Source: Onchocerca volvulus
Lineage: Eukaryota; Nematoda; Chromadorea; Rhabditida; Onchocercidae
DNA length: 64,000 nt
Assembly: GCA_000499405.2 (NCBI GenBank)
Contig: HG738137.1
Span: forward strand, 3,286,001 to 3,350,000
Direction of reading: 5' to 3'
The position numbers were made by a program, and so were the translations under genes. Shown here piece by piece: positions 25,342 through 42,112 of the stretch. Numbering within the stretch: the first letter of the stretch is position 1; every line of letters begins with the position of its first letter. The notes beneath the pieces were generated by a model, which searched no databases, was not told the origin of the DNA, and saw only the letters and a list, made by a program, of their open reading frames with translations.

Positions 25342-26704
25342 TTAGTTAACTTTGCAAAATGATGGTAGCTTCAAGCCAAAAAGTGAAGAATTTTCACTGT
25401 CACCCTGATCTTTCAATCTGCGATCCTGATCATCCAATTTATCCGTTATAATGTTGTCTGGTGTTGATGATTGCGGTGACGACTCCGAACCAGAAATTGG
25501 TGAATGTTTCCACATGCTTTTTATCGATCCGAAAAAGGTTTTAAAAAGCTGAAAATGAATTTATCGATCATTATTGATTAATTTGATGATACTGATAAAA
25601 TTTCATGAGAATGACCTTTCTGGAATGAGCATCAAATGAGATATAAAAGGTACAAATTACGAGTTTTCTATTAATCAAACCTTGATTTATTAAAATTGTG
25701 TGGAACAAATTCCGATAGTTTGATAGTCAAAATTTATTAAATTCTTTAAAAAAGACTAATGATGAGGCTATGAGACAAATGGCTGTGCAATTCTTAATAT
25801 TTAGGAGCAACTTTCATTTGTCCTTCCTATTTCTTATAATAAATAATGTAAATCAAATCGACAACTTTACCTCTTCGATTTTCTGGTGCAGTTGTTGGAA
25901 CCATCCTTGTGTTTGGACATTGTAGGCTTCTAATTCCTCCTTCTGTTCCTCCGTTAAATTGCCAATTACTTGACCATTGACAGAAACGACACCATCCTGC
26001 AAAGTAAAATTTAATATTTTGAGCATTATTTGTTCTTATTTATTTAAAAATTAAGATACATATCGACTGAGTGTGATAGCGAAGCAAGCAAGTTAAAAGA
26101 ATAGTAGCTATATGAAAAATGCTTCACCCAAGTAGCCAAGGAACTGATATAATTTGACATATCGCGAACTTCTCTTATCTTAATACCTTAACATTATTCC
26201 TTATCAGAATTGTGAATGATCATTTTCATCTCATAATGATAACAATTACTATTTGATCTTTTAAGATAAATTCCTTGGCTCCGTATCGAAGTGCTAGTTA
26301 ATACAAGGCAAATATGCAACTTTGTTTCTGAGACATTAAAATTCCATTGCCAGAAGGATACTTTTAATTTGCTTACATAATTTATGAGATATTATATGAT
26401 ATAAGATCTACTTGAAGACTTCTCGGAAAATATGGAAAATTTTCTAGTCATACCTCAATCTTGCAAGTGGTATCATTAATTCGGATGATGATTACAGAAT
26501 ATGTCGATTCGGATGCAGGCATTGCTTCGACAATGACAACAGCACTGACGAAAAGCCTAAAAGTGATATGTAGTAGGAGAGAGAAATGCAAAAACTAATA
26601 ATTCAAGAGATAATTCTTAGAAATAACTAATCTAATCAATTAATTGATTAAAAAAAAAGCAAGAAATGCACTTACAAGGCGTAAAATGTTGATGACAGGA
26701 TCAT
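25342..26704 (-). CDS. Small secreted protein with one pepsin-inhibitor-3-like domain
   Basis: Four exons (26676-26704, 26454-26556, 25871-25996, 25342-25548) join in phase into 154 codons. Residues 1 to about 21 (MILSSTFYALLFVSAVVIVE) are a signal peptide. The segment from TTCKIEDGVVSVNGQVIGNL through TEEQKEELEAYNVQ matches the outline of the PI-3-like repeated domain of nematode aspartic-protease inhibitors (cysteine, then a VNG turn, then L-T-x-E-E and a helix). The typical inhibitors (Ascaris PI-3, filarial Ov33/Bm33 group) carry two such repeats, so this single-domain protein may not inhibit pepsin-like enzymes. The tail is serine- and aspartate-rich and ends in SFCKVN. The two mature cysteines could pair. 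A TCTATTGCAG acceptor seven bases before the ATG suggests trans-splicing. Confidence 0.7.
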
Positions 26705-27557
26705 GTTAACGCTGCAATAGAGGAATCTTTATTGTTAATAAGCAAATCACATTTCTTTCGCAAAAAATTATGTTTGACTTAGAATTACGATCTGTTGTGC
26801 AGTTTTTAAACTGAGAGATAAAAATAACCAGTAAATAAGATAACATGTAAGAAAGTTATTCCATACATATATGTTGTTTATCACTTCTATGTCAAAATAA
26901 ATAGCACATGGTTATGTACAATCAAATAAACAAAACTGCCTTAAATTTTAATGTCCATTTTGAGCAATGATAATTTTTTATTTAACGTCATCACAACTGT
27001 CACCACAGCATGACATTTGCAATAATCAACTATAGACCAGGTGAAAAAACATGGTGAGAATAGTTTGATAATCTCCAATCACGCAATCAATTTTCATCCC
27101 GAATGGTCATAAAATAATACTGGTAATGTTTGTTGATTATAGTTTGTAATAGTTTTTAAAAATTTTTTTAGGTTGGATGATTTTTTTCAACGTCCCTTTC
27201 AGTATTACTTTCTTTAAGATTGCATTGTTGTTTAGATATGTCTTTTTGTTAATTTTTATTATCTTTTTTTGTTGTTGATTATGTCCTTGATGTCTTCCGA
27301 TGTTTGATTGAGAGGTATTTTTATTTATTTTTTGTTAATAGGCATTGCTTTTACCGATTTTATGTTTTCATTTAAGGTTAATGGTTTATCTCAGAATATA
27401 AGAAGCAGAAAAGAAAAAGATCGCTTTTATGCATATTTTTCTCCAATTGGTATGTTTGAGAAAATATATATAAAAAGTATTTCAGTATCTTGTGTGCTGG
27501 GAATCTAAAATATCCATTCTCGAAAAAAGTTCCACTTCTTCCACACTCTTCTTGTAC

Positions 27558-27590
<33 letters not shown>

Positions 27591-30500
27591 CCCAATCTTG
27601 TTATTGATAATGAATCGAAGACTGCGAAGCTGCTAAACATCAAAAAGCAACTATAAAGTTTTCGTAAATGCTTTTTCAATTGAATCAGTTATTGGCCATC
27701 ATTTTGTTAACAAATTTAATAGATCAAAAATATTAGATATTAGAAGTTCACTGAAATTCGCTCGTAAGATATATTTGGGAAATTTTAATTTTAATAACTT
27801 TTACGAAAAATTACTTTAAGATTAGGTAAGTAGCAACTGGAAATAAATCATACTAACAAATTGACGAATATAATTTCCTATAATAAGTATGAATTTATGT
27901 GAGAAAGAAGATAAAAAGAAAATGCATTGCAAAGAGAAAAAAGTGCAACGTCGGTTGTTCGGTGAATGAAAAAGAATGATACATATGAAATGAAACTTGT
28001 TGCTTTCTGGAAAGATAAAGTTTGAATCACAACGATGATTCAGTCTTCAATAGATGAAATTCATAAATCTCGATAAAAAATTAAAAATAACTGTTGCAGG
28101 GATTAAAATAAAAGCGAGAAAAAATGTTGAAACAGTTCTGCAAACTATCCACTTCATTTGCCATTCCGAGTGATAGAATCGTCAGCATAAAAAAAAACCT
28201 GCTGCAAAAAAAAAGAAAAAAAGGAAAAAGATATGACGATCCGTCTAAATCTTTCTTTTTTTTTAAATAAATTGCCCGATATATAACCATTCTCGATCAG
28301 TAAAATTGTTCAGAAATAATTCAAAATATTCCTCGTCGAAAGTCATTTACAATAAAGAGTTAATACAAAAATTTATAGGCATTATTGAAAGCAATGAAAA
28401 TGCAGAGGAAATTAATGATATTTGAAGAAGAAATTAATGACATTCAAATATAAATAGAAAACTTTCAAAAACCATACCAGAAGTTCCCAAAATTTGAAAA
28501 CAGAAATGACAAAATTTAGAATTCAATACAGCTCTATTATTTCTTCAATATTTTTAACCGATTCTTTCTTCAAATTTTTCTTAAAGGCACTTTTCGGAAA
28601 AATCACTCATTGTACAATTTTTTCATAAGTCTCATAAAGAAAAAATTAAAGAACAGAGAAAAAGCAAAGCATAATTAAATTAAGACAACGATTGAATTGC
28701 CAGAAATAATTTCGATAAAATTCAAAAAAAAAGCAGTTTCTGCTTGAAATGAAGTAATTATAGGGAAAGAAGGAAAAGGAAAATCAACAATTATTATTGA
28801 TTAAATATGAAGATATGAAATCACTTGAATGATCCAGTCCAGCGGACAATGAAATCTGAGATTCATTAATGGAAGTGATGAATCCCAATATCTCTTAATC
28901 ACTATCTCTTATCAAACTCATCAATCTATGGCAATCAGTAGTGTTATTAATGATTGGGCGGAAGAATATGAGTAAAAAGTCATATCACAAAGTCAGAGAA
29001 AACTAGATTCTCGGATTATCGAAGTTTCTCTTCATTAAAAATATAATATAGGAGCAATTATGAAATATTTCATCATGCAATTATCGAATTTGGCAACTAT
29101 ATTTGTTATGAAATCCAATCAAAATAAAATTTTCTTTAATTTCATTCAAAAAACAGCATCTTGTAATTACGATTTAGAACATACCAGATGCAATTACGAT
29201 TTAAAACATATCAATTTGCAGTGATACATACATGAACAATTGCTGCAAAATGATGATTAATATAAAAAACATCGTATCAACAGTACTCTTTCTATATCTC
29301 CCTCTTGATAATTTTGGTGATTTTCAACGGATGATTCATAAAGTTGAGATCAGGCGAGAATGAATTTGTTCTTTAAAAAGAAAACTAATCTTTGCTTCAA
29401 CAACAGACATACCAAGAGATGACACTGGATGAAAATATGTTTCGGAAGAGATAAATGACAGTTGAAAAGCGAAAATTTTGATTCCATCCTTTCATAATAG
29501 AAGCAATAACTTGAGTGCAATATGCCATGTAACAAACATGTGGAAACGGCAATGCAAAGCAGGAAATCATTTAATTAATACAGCTGTTGAAAGATAATTT
29601 GTGGATTTTACTTTGCACTGAACTATGAGTAAACCAAAATACATCGAGGAATTAATAACAATATCATAAAAACAGAAGTGGAAAATACATGAAGAAAGAG
29701 AACAGTACTGGAGAATGAATATTCTGCTAATTAAAAGAAGATTGACCAATGATAAACTTTCTTCATGCAAACCTTTACTCATTCGTAATGAGTGGCTTAT
29801 ATTTACAATTTTATGAATAATTATAAGCAAAGATGAATCATACAACGAACTGATATTTACTTGCAGATTTATGTGCTTCGAAAATTATTTATAGCTGTTC
29901 TCTTATTGTTAAAAGAGTACACTGAAATGCAGATGGAAATTGACTTCAAGCTATAATGTTCGTATGGTATATCAAGTATATTTAATGATTAGTTCAGGAA
30001 GAAAGGATATTGCAGTAACCAAGTATGAAAAAAGAAAAAGGATTCATAAAATACATATAACAGAGAAGCCTGAAAATAGCATCTGTATTGCATAGAGCGA
30101 TATCTAGAATCTTAATGGAAGCAAGATGTACAATAATAAGGGTGTAGTATTGTCTTGCGCAAAATTAAGTAAAGATTTTAAAAAAGCGGATATATATATA
30201 TATATCGTGTTCCCTTCATTGAGCGAAAAAGATCACATTACTAATGCTATTATTAATATTTAGGTAATGATGGGGAAGTACCTTCATGCTGATATTTTAG
30301 TTTCTGCAATTAGAACGTATTAAAGAAACTGGAAAAAGATGGAATGTACCTATATGAAGTAGAAGATGACAATTATCAATCGGTGTTTCGAACAAAAGGG
30401 TTTTGATAATGCAATTTCTGATAATCCAAAAAGAAAGGGCACGTGTTACATGGAAAGGATCTGGTTCAAATATTTAAAATACATAGGAAAAATTTTACAT

Positions 30501-32321
30501 CTTATATATTTCCATACCTCACTTTCAGTATAATGAACTATTTAAGCTTTGAAAGAATATCCTGAAAAACTTTTCTATGTAATTTAATTCCTATAAGTAT
30601 TATATACTCAAACCCTCTTACATCATGATCTTTAGGGCTTTTATTCTTACAATTTCTGATACCAGTTTTAATATCTAAGGTGTACAAGGGATAAATGATA
30701 CAACTTTAGAAAGACGCACTGCCGAAAATATGTAGCACCAGTTAATTCTGATATATCAAGTATTTGATAAAACTCCAGAAATAATCTTTCAAGCTTCAGC
30801 ATTTATGAAAACAAAATATTTGAACAACCGATTCAAGAGTTCTAACGATTAAAAATCTTAATGAGGAATAAAAAATCGTCCGTTAGACACCACTTAATTT
30901 AATGTTTGGAGAATTCAAAACAAAAACTTTTCTTAACAAGAAAGAGAATAAAGAATTTGAATGCTCAAAGCTTTGTCAACAAAAATACAAAATCAAACTT
31001 TGACAAATATTGTCGTTTTACAGGGCACGCTCTTTTGTTTGAATAGGAATGCCTTACTTATGCAAGCAAAATTGAGCAAGGATCAACTTGTCAAAATAAC
31101 AGTGAAAAGCCTTTATTGAATTACGAACTATTTCCAGCTTTTTGAAGGGAAGAAAATTGAATTTTCATAAAGTAACAAGTTGAAATTTCAGACAAGTTAT
31201 TGACTGCATACTTGGTCGGATGCACAGGTAAAATTATGATATGGGGGCAAAGAGCAACAGGTTGAATGGGGAAGAGGGAAGGGGTGGAGAATGTCGATTA
31301 TTTCACAATACATTTCACAGCAAAGGGGAATATTTCTTGTGTTTTTTGCTCACTTATCTGTCAAGAAACTATTGCGTTTTAGTGTGATAATTTCCTCGAG
31401 AGTTATCAACAAGTATCCATGAATCATCGCAATATTACGATGATTCATTTTTCGAGAAATGCCATATCTAATCGTTTGTTGCCATCTATAATTCATAGCA
31501 AATCTCGAAATTCATCATAAACTTCCGCAAAAATAGATGGTCCCTCAATCACCACACACATCATTAGCACCACACATTTCAACAAATCTATCACACCCAT
31601 TCATCCACCCACGCATATTTAAAAGAGGGACATCGAATCAGAGAATCGCCTCAAGACTCGATTATTAGAGATGCTTAGAAATTGTGAAACATGGAGCAGA
31701 GTATAGGGTGTCACTATCGCAAAGAGTCGGAGGTCACGTGTCGAAGTTGTCTCCGAAAAAGACGTGACCTGAATTATGTGACTCGTAAGGTTATCCCCGT
31801 CGTACGTCATTGTTCCAGCCATTGTTCCACCGTTGCACAGCGAAAGGTCAGGAGGTCATGGATTGAAGCAGATGTGATGATGTTTCTAAAAAAGATGGCA
31901 GAAATTGAGGGAGATTAGATCTCGTAAGGTGCAGGTTGTTCCTGACGAAAGTTATTTCTTCAACTTCATCTTTTTGATAAAGCATGGAATATTTTATCAC
32001 AATAGCTATCTGTCATCTAAGAACTTCTGCAGATTTCCAATGCGCAAACACGAGATTAGTCTTCCAGCAGCATAGCTATACTGAACTTCGATAACATTCA
32101 TCATCTCTTGGTACCACGTTCTAAGACGGAGTTGAGCTCCTGACTAGAAAAATGCTGAAATGAGAAATTGGCATTTATCCAATTTCACTGTTCATAGTTT
32201 TAACAATCGATTTTCAGTTTTTGTGTTTAGGACGTTTTGTGTTCTTAACAGTACCTGGATATTATCCGTTGGGAGCTAATTCTGCATTACGATCAAATAA
32301 TACCTGTAGAAAATACTCGTT
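26705..32321. other. Intergenic DNA between the divergent PI-3-like and fust-1 genes
   Basis: No coding exon is supported. The left end carries the spliced-leader-type acceptor of the PI-3-like gene. A TA dinucleotide repeat lies at 27564-27590, a shorter one near 30190-30205, a two-copy 28-base repeat at about 29165-29219, an 11-bp hairpin at 31419-31448, and AGGTCA half-sites at 31731-31858. Open frames at 27308-27508, 28081-28290 and 29567-29845 read as low-complexity AT-rich sequence. Confidence 0.5.
31731..31858. promoter_or_regulatory. Cluster of AGGTCA half-sites upstream of fust-1
   Basis: AGGTCA at 31731-31736 overlaps a CACGTG box at 31735-31740. An inverted TGACCT lies at 31765-31770. 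A direct repeat with two-base spacing, AGGTCAGGAGGTCA, lies at 31845-31858. Such arrays are typical nuclear-receptor binding sites. They lie 0.46-0.59 kb upstream of the fust-1 start. Function is inferred. Confidence 0.35.
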
Positions 32322-38287
<5,966 letters not shown>

Positions 38288-38985
38288 TTAATCCTTGTTG
38301 TTACCCATTCTCATATTACTTTGTTATGTTATTGAATTGAAAATTGAGTAAAAATTTTCAAAAATGAAAGGTTTATAAAATTATGTCTCTTTAAATTTAA
38401 CTGAGTCCCCGAATATTCGTACCAAATTAAGAAAATTATATGTTTCTTTTTATGAGTTGGGTATGTATCACACTTCGACAACATCATTTTGTCCTATTCT
38501 TTATGTTGCGTGGATTTGTTGTCTTCATTGCACGAATGTGGATTATTATAATTTCAATATTATTTGCACAATTCCTATTTCTTCATTAATTTTAGTTTTA
38601 TATTGAGGATCTTTATAGCTGATGTTAACTTTATTTCTCTTCTAAAATATTTTTTCATGCTTAGCTTCATGGAAGTTACTGTTGTGTTTTCATAAAGTAT
38701 ATATTGATGGAAATCTCTTTGCTGATGAACATTATAAAATTGTCAACTAGTTATGAAATATCCGGAAGAGTGTTGAAGCAATAAATTATTCCTACGCGTT
38801 CTAGGTCAGTCTTAGTATCGCTAGTTATTTTATAGAAGCGGAAAAATTGACAAGTACTGGAAAATATAAGTGTTGTAAAAAGATTCTATCTGTATTGAAT
38901 TTCATGACTTACACGTAGCAGGATAAAGCTTTTTGGCTACTGATACTAACTACTCGAAGCTTTTATGCTCATCTTCCATCACCAG

Positions 38986-39226
38986 GTTTGAGTTTGAACT
39001 CAGTTGGAAGTTCTATGTAGTGAACGTCCAAGAATATAAGATTAAAAATAAAAAAAAAGGAAGGAACTGTACAATCTACGAAATCACAGGGGATAATGCA
39101 CTCGTTCTTCACGAGGAGTGCACTGATGGTTCCAGCCAAGGAACGGCTTTTCTCGCAAAATTCGCCGCATTAAAAGGCATCGACCGTTTCGTGACTTCAT
39201 CAGTGCTTCAGGCGTGTCTAAAATAG
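38986..39226 (+). CDS. Uncertain open frame between fust-1 and tin-13
   Basis: After CCATCACCAG the plus strand is open for about 80 codons to TAG, including CTIYEITGDNALVLHEEC and TAFLAKFAALKGIDRFVTSS, which read like protein rather than AT-rich noise. There is no ATG in frame before an upstream stop, and no donor or partner exon was found. The minus strand of 39228 downwards is also open for about 50 codons behind a CTATTTTAG acceptor. Which strand, if either, is coding cannot be decided here. It could be a pseudogene or gene relic. No family recognised. Confidence 0.25.
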
Positions 39227-39605
39227 GCAGAAGACAGGAATGCCATCTTAAGAAACTAAAAAAGTTGCCAATATCAAGCAGTTCACGTTTCCATTACATA
39301 AAAAATCTTAACGTTTGGAGTAAACTCTGAGAATGAAACAAAGTTTAGAGAACAAAAGGAGATATACTTTGCACGGCTTTTTTTCATGCATCGATAATGT
39401 GTAAAAAACATATCTCAACGATTTTGCCTCACATTTAACTATGAAAACATCTGATTCAGACTCGCGTTTCACAGGTAAGATTATGCTTCGCTATTATTAT
39501 CAGTAATTTAATTGATAAAGTGTTGATTATTATTTAAAATATTATGCATTTCTATTTAAAAAGTTCTTCGACGCGTATCACAGAAATAATAGAAGAATAA
39601 CTTAC

Positions 39606-39735
39606 TATGTTTGAGTTTGTGCTTAACAAAAAAGGGGAAGTAAACTGGTCGCCAATTACTTCGATGCCATGGACAGTTGTTGCGGACAGACATGACCACT
39701 GCACCGAATGGACGAAAGGTACATCCTAACAGCAT
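39606..39735 (-). CDS. Candidate internal exon on the minus strand, unknown protein
   Basis: A strong acceptor (TTATTTCCAG) and a strong donor (GTAAGTT) bound 130 bases that are open in one frame only, reading MLLGCTFRPFGAVVMSVRNN and onward to FFVKHKLKH. The exon ends in phase 1. The next minus-strand acceptor (CTATTTTAG before 39228) opens a frame of about 44 codons in a compatible phase that ends in TGA. No first exon or family was found. The two together could be the end of a small minus-strand gene overlapping the tin-13 5' region. Confidence 0.3.
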
Positions 39736-40046
39736 CTGGAAATAAATAATCAATTAAACGAGATGATAATACCAACATCAGATTCCATATCAATTACCAA
39801 TATCAGCCTAATCCCAGCATCGCCTACCATCAGTCCCAGACCAATCAATCAAAGTAACATATCCTTAATGATGGATGGTCATTGACAGCCAAGGTAAAGT
39901 TTTGACTTTTGAGTCGTTTGTGAGGTTGTTGCTGATACGAAGTGTGGTAATTCAAGTATGACAAAGCTCTTTTCTTGTCCTTTCGATATTAACTATCGTT
40001 TAAATAGCCATCTAAAAGGCCAAGAACTATCAGTTTAAAAAAAGGC

Positions 40047-40056
40047 GAAATTTCAG
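40047..40056 (+). promoter_or_regulatory. Likely spliced-leader (or cis) acceptor of tin-13
   Basis: CGAAATTTCAG ends 32 bases before the TIN-13 ATG. It can also be used in cis by the candidate exon 39441-39474, which would extend the reading frame. Confidence 0.5.
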
Positions 40057-40088
40057 TGCATCTGTTATTCGTCAGTTTTTTCGACCTG

Positions 40089-41083
40089 ATGGAGCACGTA
40101 TTAGATCTAGAATCTTTAAAAAAACTTACACCCGAGCAGCAGAAAACTTTGATATCTGGTGTTAAGCAACAAGCTGCTATTTTAAACGCCCAGAATATGA
40201 TTACCGTAAGCTCACTATCACCTTATGTTATTGACATTTTAAGAATTGCATGGTTTATTTTACTAGTTCTGGTTCCCAAATTATCGTAATTATTAAGTTT
40301 TACAGAAGAAAAATGGTTTTCAACTTAGTTAATTGTTTTTTCTTATTTTATGAAACGAAAAGGGGATGGTGAGTCAGTTTTATTATAAGGCTCTCATTAA
40401 AATCGTTTCTAAACTTTTGCATTTATTCAAGGATTTATCCGAAAGATGTTTAACGAAATGTATAACAAATCCAGGTAGCTCTTTATCAAATACGGAGAAG
40501 CAATGCTTGCAAAGGTAAGTTGCTCTAATTTTTATTTCATGATGTTATATTAGAAAATTGCGAAATGAGTAACCTTGAAGCTTGTCAGATATGACATAGA
40601 TTTTATTTTTCTTCTTTTTGGCTTTTCCACATGCTGCTTTTCCCTCCCTCAATGTCACAACTAAATGAAGTGTGAAATGAGGTTTAGTATATAAGCTGAA
40701 TCATTATTCAGTAAAAGGATATCACATTGCTTCTGCATATGTAATGTAATATTGACCCGAATTAATTTAAAAATCTTTTTCAAGACACTTTATTTCCACT
40801 ACTCCCTTGTTATTGAAGACATATTGAAGACAAGTGATAGAAGAATCAAACCAAATGTGGGATGCGCAAAATTAACGTTTGATAAGTTCTGGTCTTCAGA
40901 TACTTCATATATATAAAGACATATTGAAGATATGTCTTGAAAGATGTTTTTAGAACAACTCAGTACTACCATGATATATCTTATAGGTGTATGGATCGCT
41001 TCATGGATACATATAACATGGTTTCACAAACACTACAGAAACGTGTGCAAGAAGAAATAGCCTCTTCCACACGAATGACTTAA
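40089..41083 (+). CDS. tin-13: TIN-13: Tim13-type small TIM chaperone of the mitochondrial intermembrane space
   Basis: Three exons (40089-40205, 40432-40514, 40987-41083) give 98 residues, the usual length for Tim13. The twin CX3C motif is intact: CLTKC and, 14 residues on, CLQRC. It is preceded by the family's [14 protein letters not shown] helix and followed by [20 protein letters not shown]. Small TIMs form hexamers (Tim8-Tim13) that escort hydrophobic precursors across the intermembrane space; the paired CX3C cysteines form two disulfides. The ATG is the first after an AAATTTCAG acceptor ending at 40056, a probable spliced-leader site. AATAAA occurs at 41193-41198. The gene is tail-to-tail with nath-10. 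Confidence 0.95.
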
Positions 41084-42112
41084 CCAAATACGGTTTTTTT
41101 AGTTATGATTTGTTTATTGCAGTTTTTTCACGTTTTCATTGTTTAGATGTTATTAATGTTGTTCTAGACTTATTACAAACTCAAAAGCATGCAATAAATT
41201 ATCTGAAAAATCTAGAATAAAGTTCTTAGGTGAAATAAACAGCTGACACGCCAAATATGACTATGAAATTATTCATTGATGACAGTTTTTTGATTTGTTT
41301 CCCTCATGAATTTCATTTCTCTTAATTTAACTCTATCATATAGACTATTACATTAGAAAAAAATATGTATTTATTGCAGTTTTTCTTGCATTTTCGTTGT
41401 TTAGATATTTATATTCCAGATTTATTTACAAACTCAAAAGCATCAGTAAATCATTTGACAAGTCCAAAAGTGAGGAAATAAAAAACCACATTAGTTCTTT
41501 TGCAGCAGTTTAATTAGATTGTTTGTAATTTGTCATCACTATACTTTATTTGTTCCAGTTGCTTTTACGTTCGAATATTGCCTTGAATTGTAAAAATTTC
41601 TTTCACATCTTTATACTACTGTGCTACAAGCGCAATTAAGAATGGTTTGTTCCTTTTTTTTTCTTTTTTTTTTTTTTTGCAAATTTTATCAAATCTTAAC
41701 AACATTGGAAACAAAACAACAACAAAAAAAAAAAACAGAACACCCGTAAATTTCGTTACGTTGTTAAATAATCAAGTAATATGCAATTCAAAGGAAAAAT
41801 AACAAATCAATTTCTTGAACACCTCAGTTTCAGTACCTCCGATTTTATTTGAAATTTTTAAATTTTCTCTTTCTTTTCCGATTGCCGAACTTGTTTGTTT
41901 CTTCCAGTAATGCGTGGTCAACATTTTTGGATTCAGTCCTGGAATGATTCACATATAAAAACATCAATCACAAGATTTTGGGAATTTTTCCAAATTGTTA
42001 CGATCCTTAAATAACTGTAAGCTCATAGAAAACCTTTAGGCTGTCCCTAATGCAAAGTGATTTTACAGCAATGAAATTTTGTCCCTACTTGTAATTTAGA
42101 ATTTTCTCGAAT
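41084..42112. other. Tail-to-tail intergenic region, tin-13 / nath-10
   Basis: Contains the tin-13 poly(A) signal and a diverged duplication of about 100 bases: 41110-41214 resembles 41369-41467 (shared blocks TTTATTGCAGTTTTT, GTTTAGAT and TTACAAACTCAAAAGCAT). T- and A-runs lie near 41655-41680 and 41720-41740. No gene is seen. Confidence 0.6.

Larger units (their letters stand above)
38288..40088. other. Region between fust-1 and tin-13 with uncertain exons
   Basis: Holds the fust-1 3' region (AATAAA at 38780-38785), then a GC-richer stretch with open frames on both strands (38986-39226 plus; 39606-39735 minus), and a possible tin-13 5' exon at 39441-39474. The AAATTTCAG acceptor of tin-13 ends at 40056. 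Confidence 0.5.

Noticed and set aside
31419..31448. 11-bp inverted repeat with 8-base loop
   Set aside because: Short enough to arise by chance in AT-rich DNA; no flanking signal.
31691..31918. 75-codon frame upstream of fust-1
   Set aside because: Overlaps a minus-strand frame of similar length, has no splice connection to fust-1, and the fust-1 start at 32322 fits phase.
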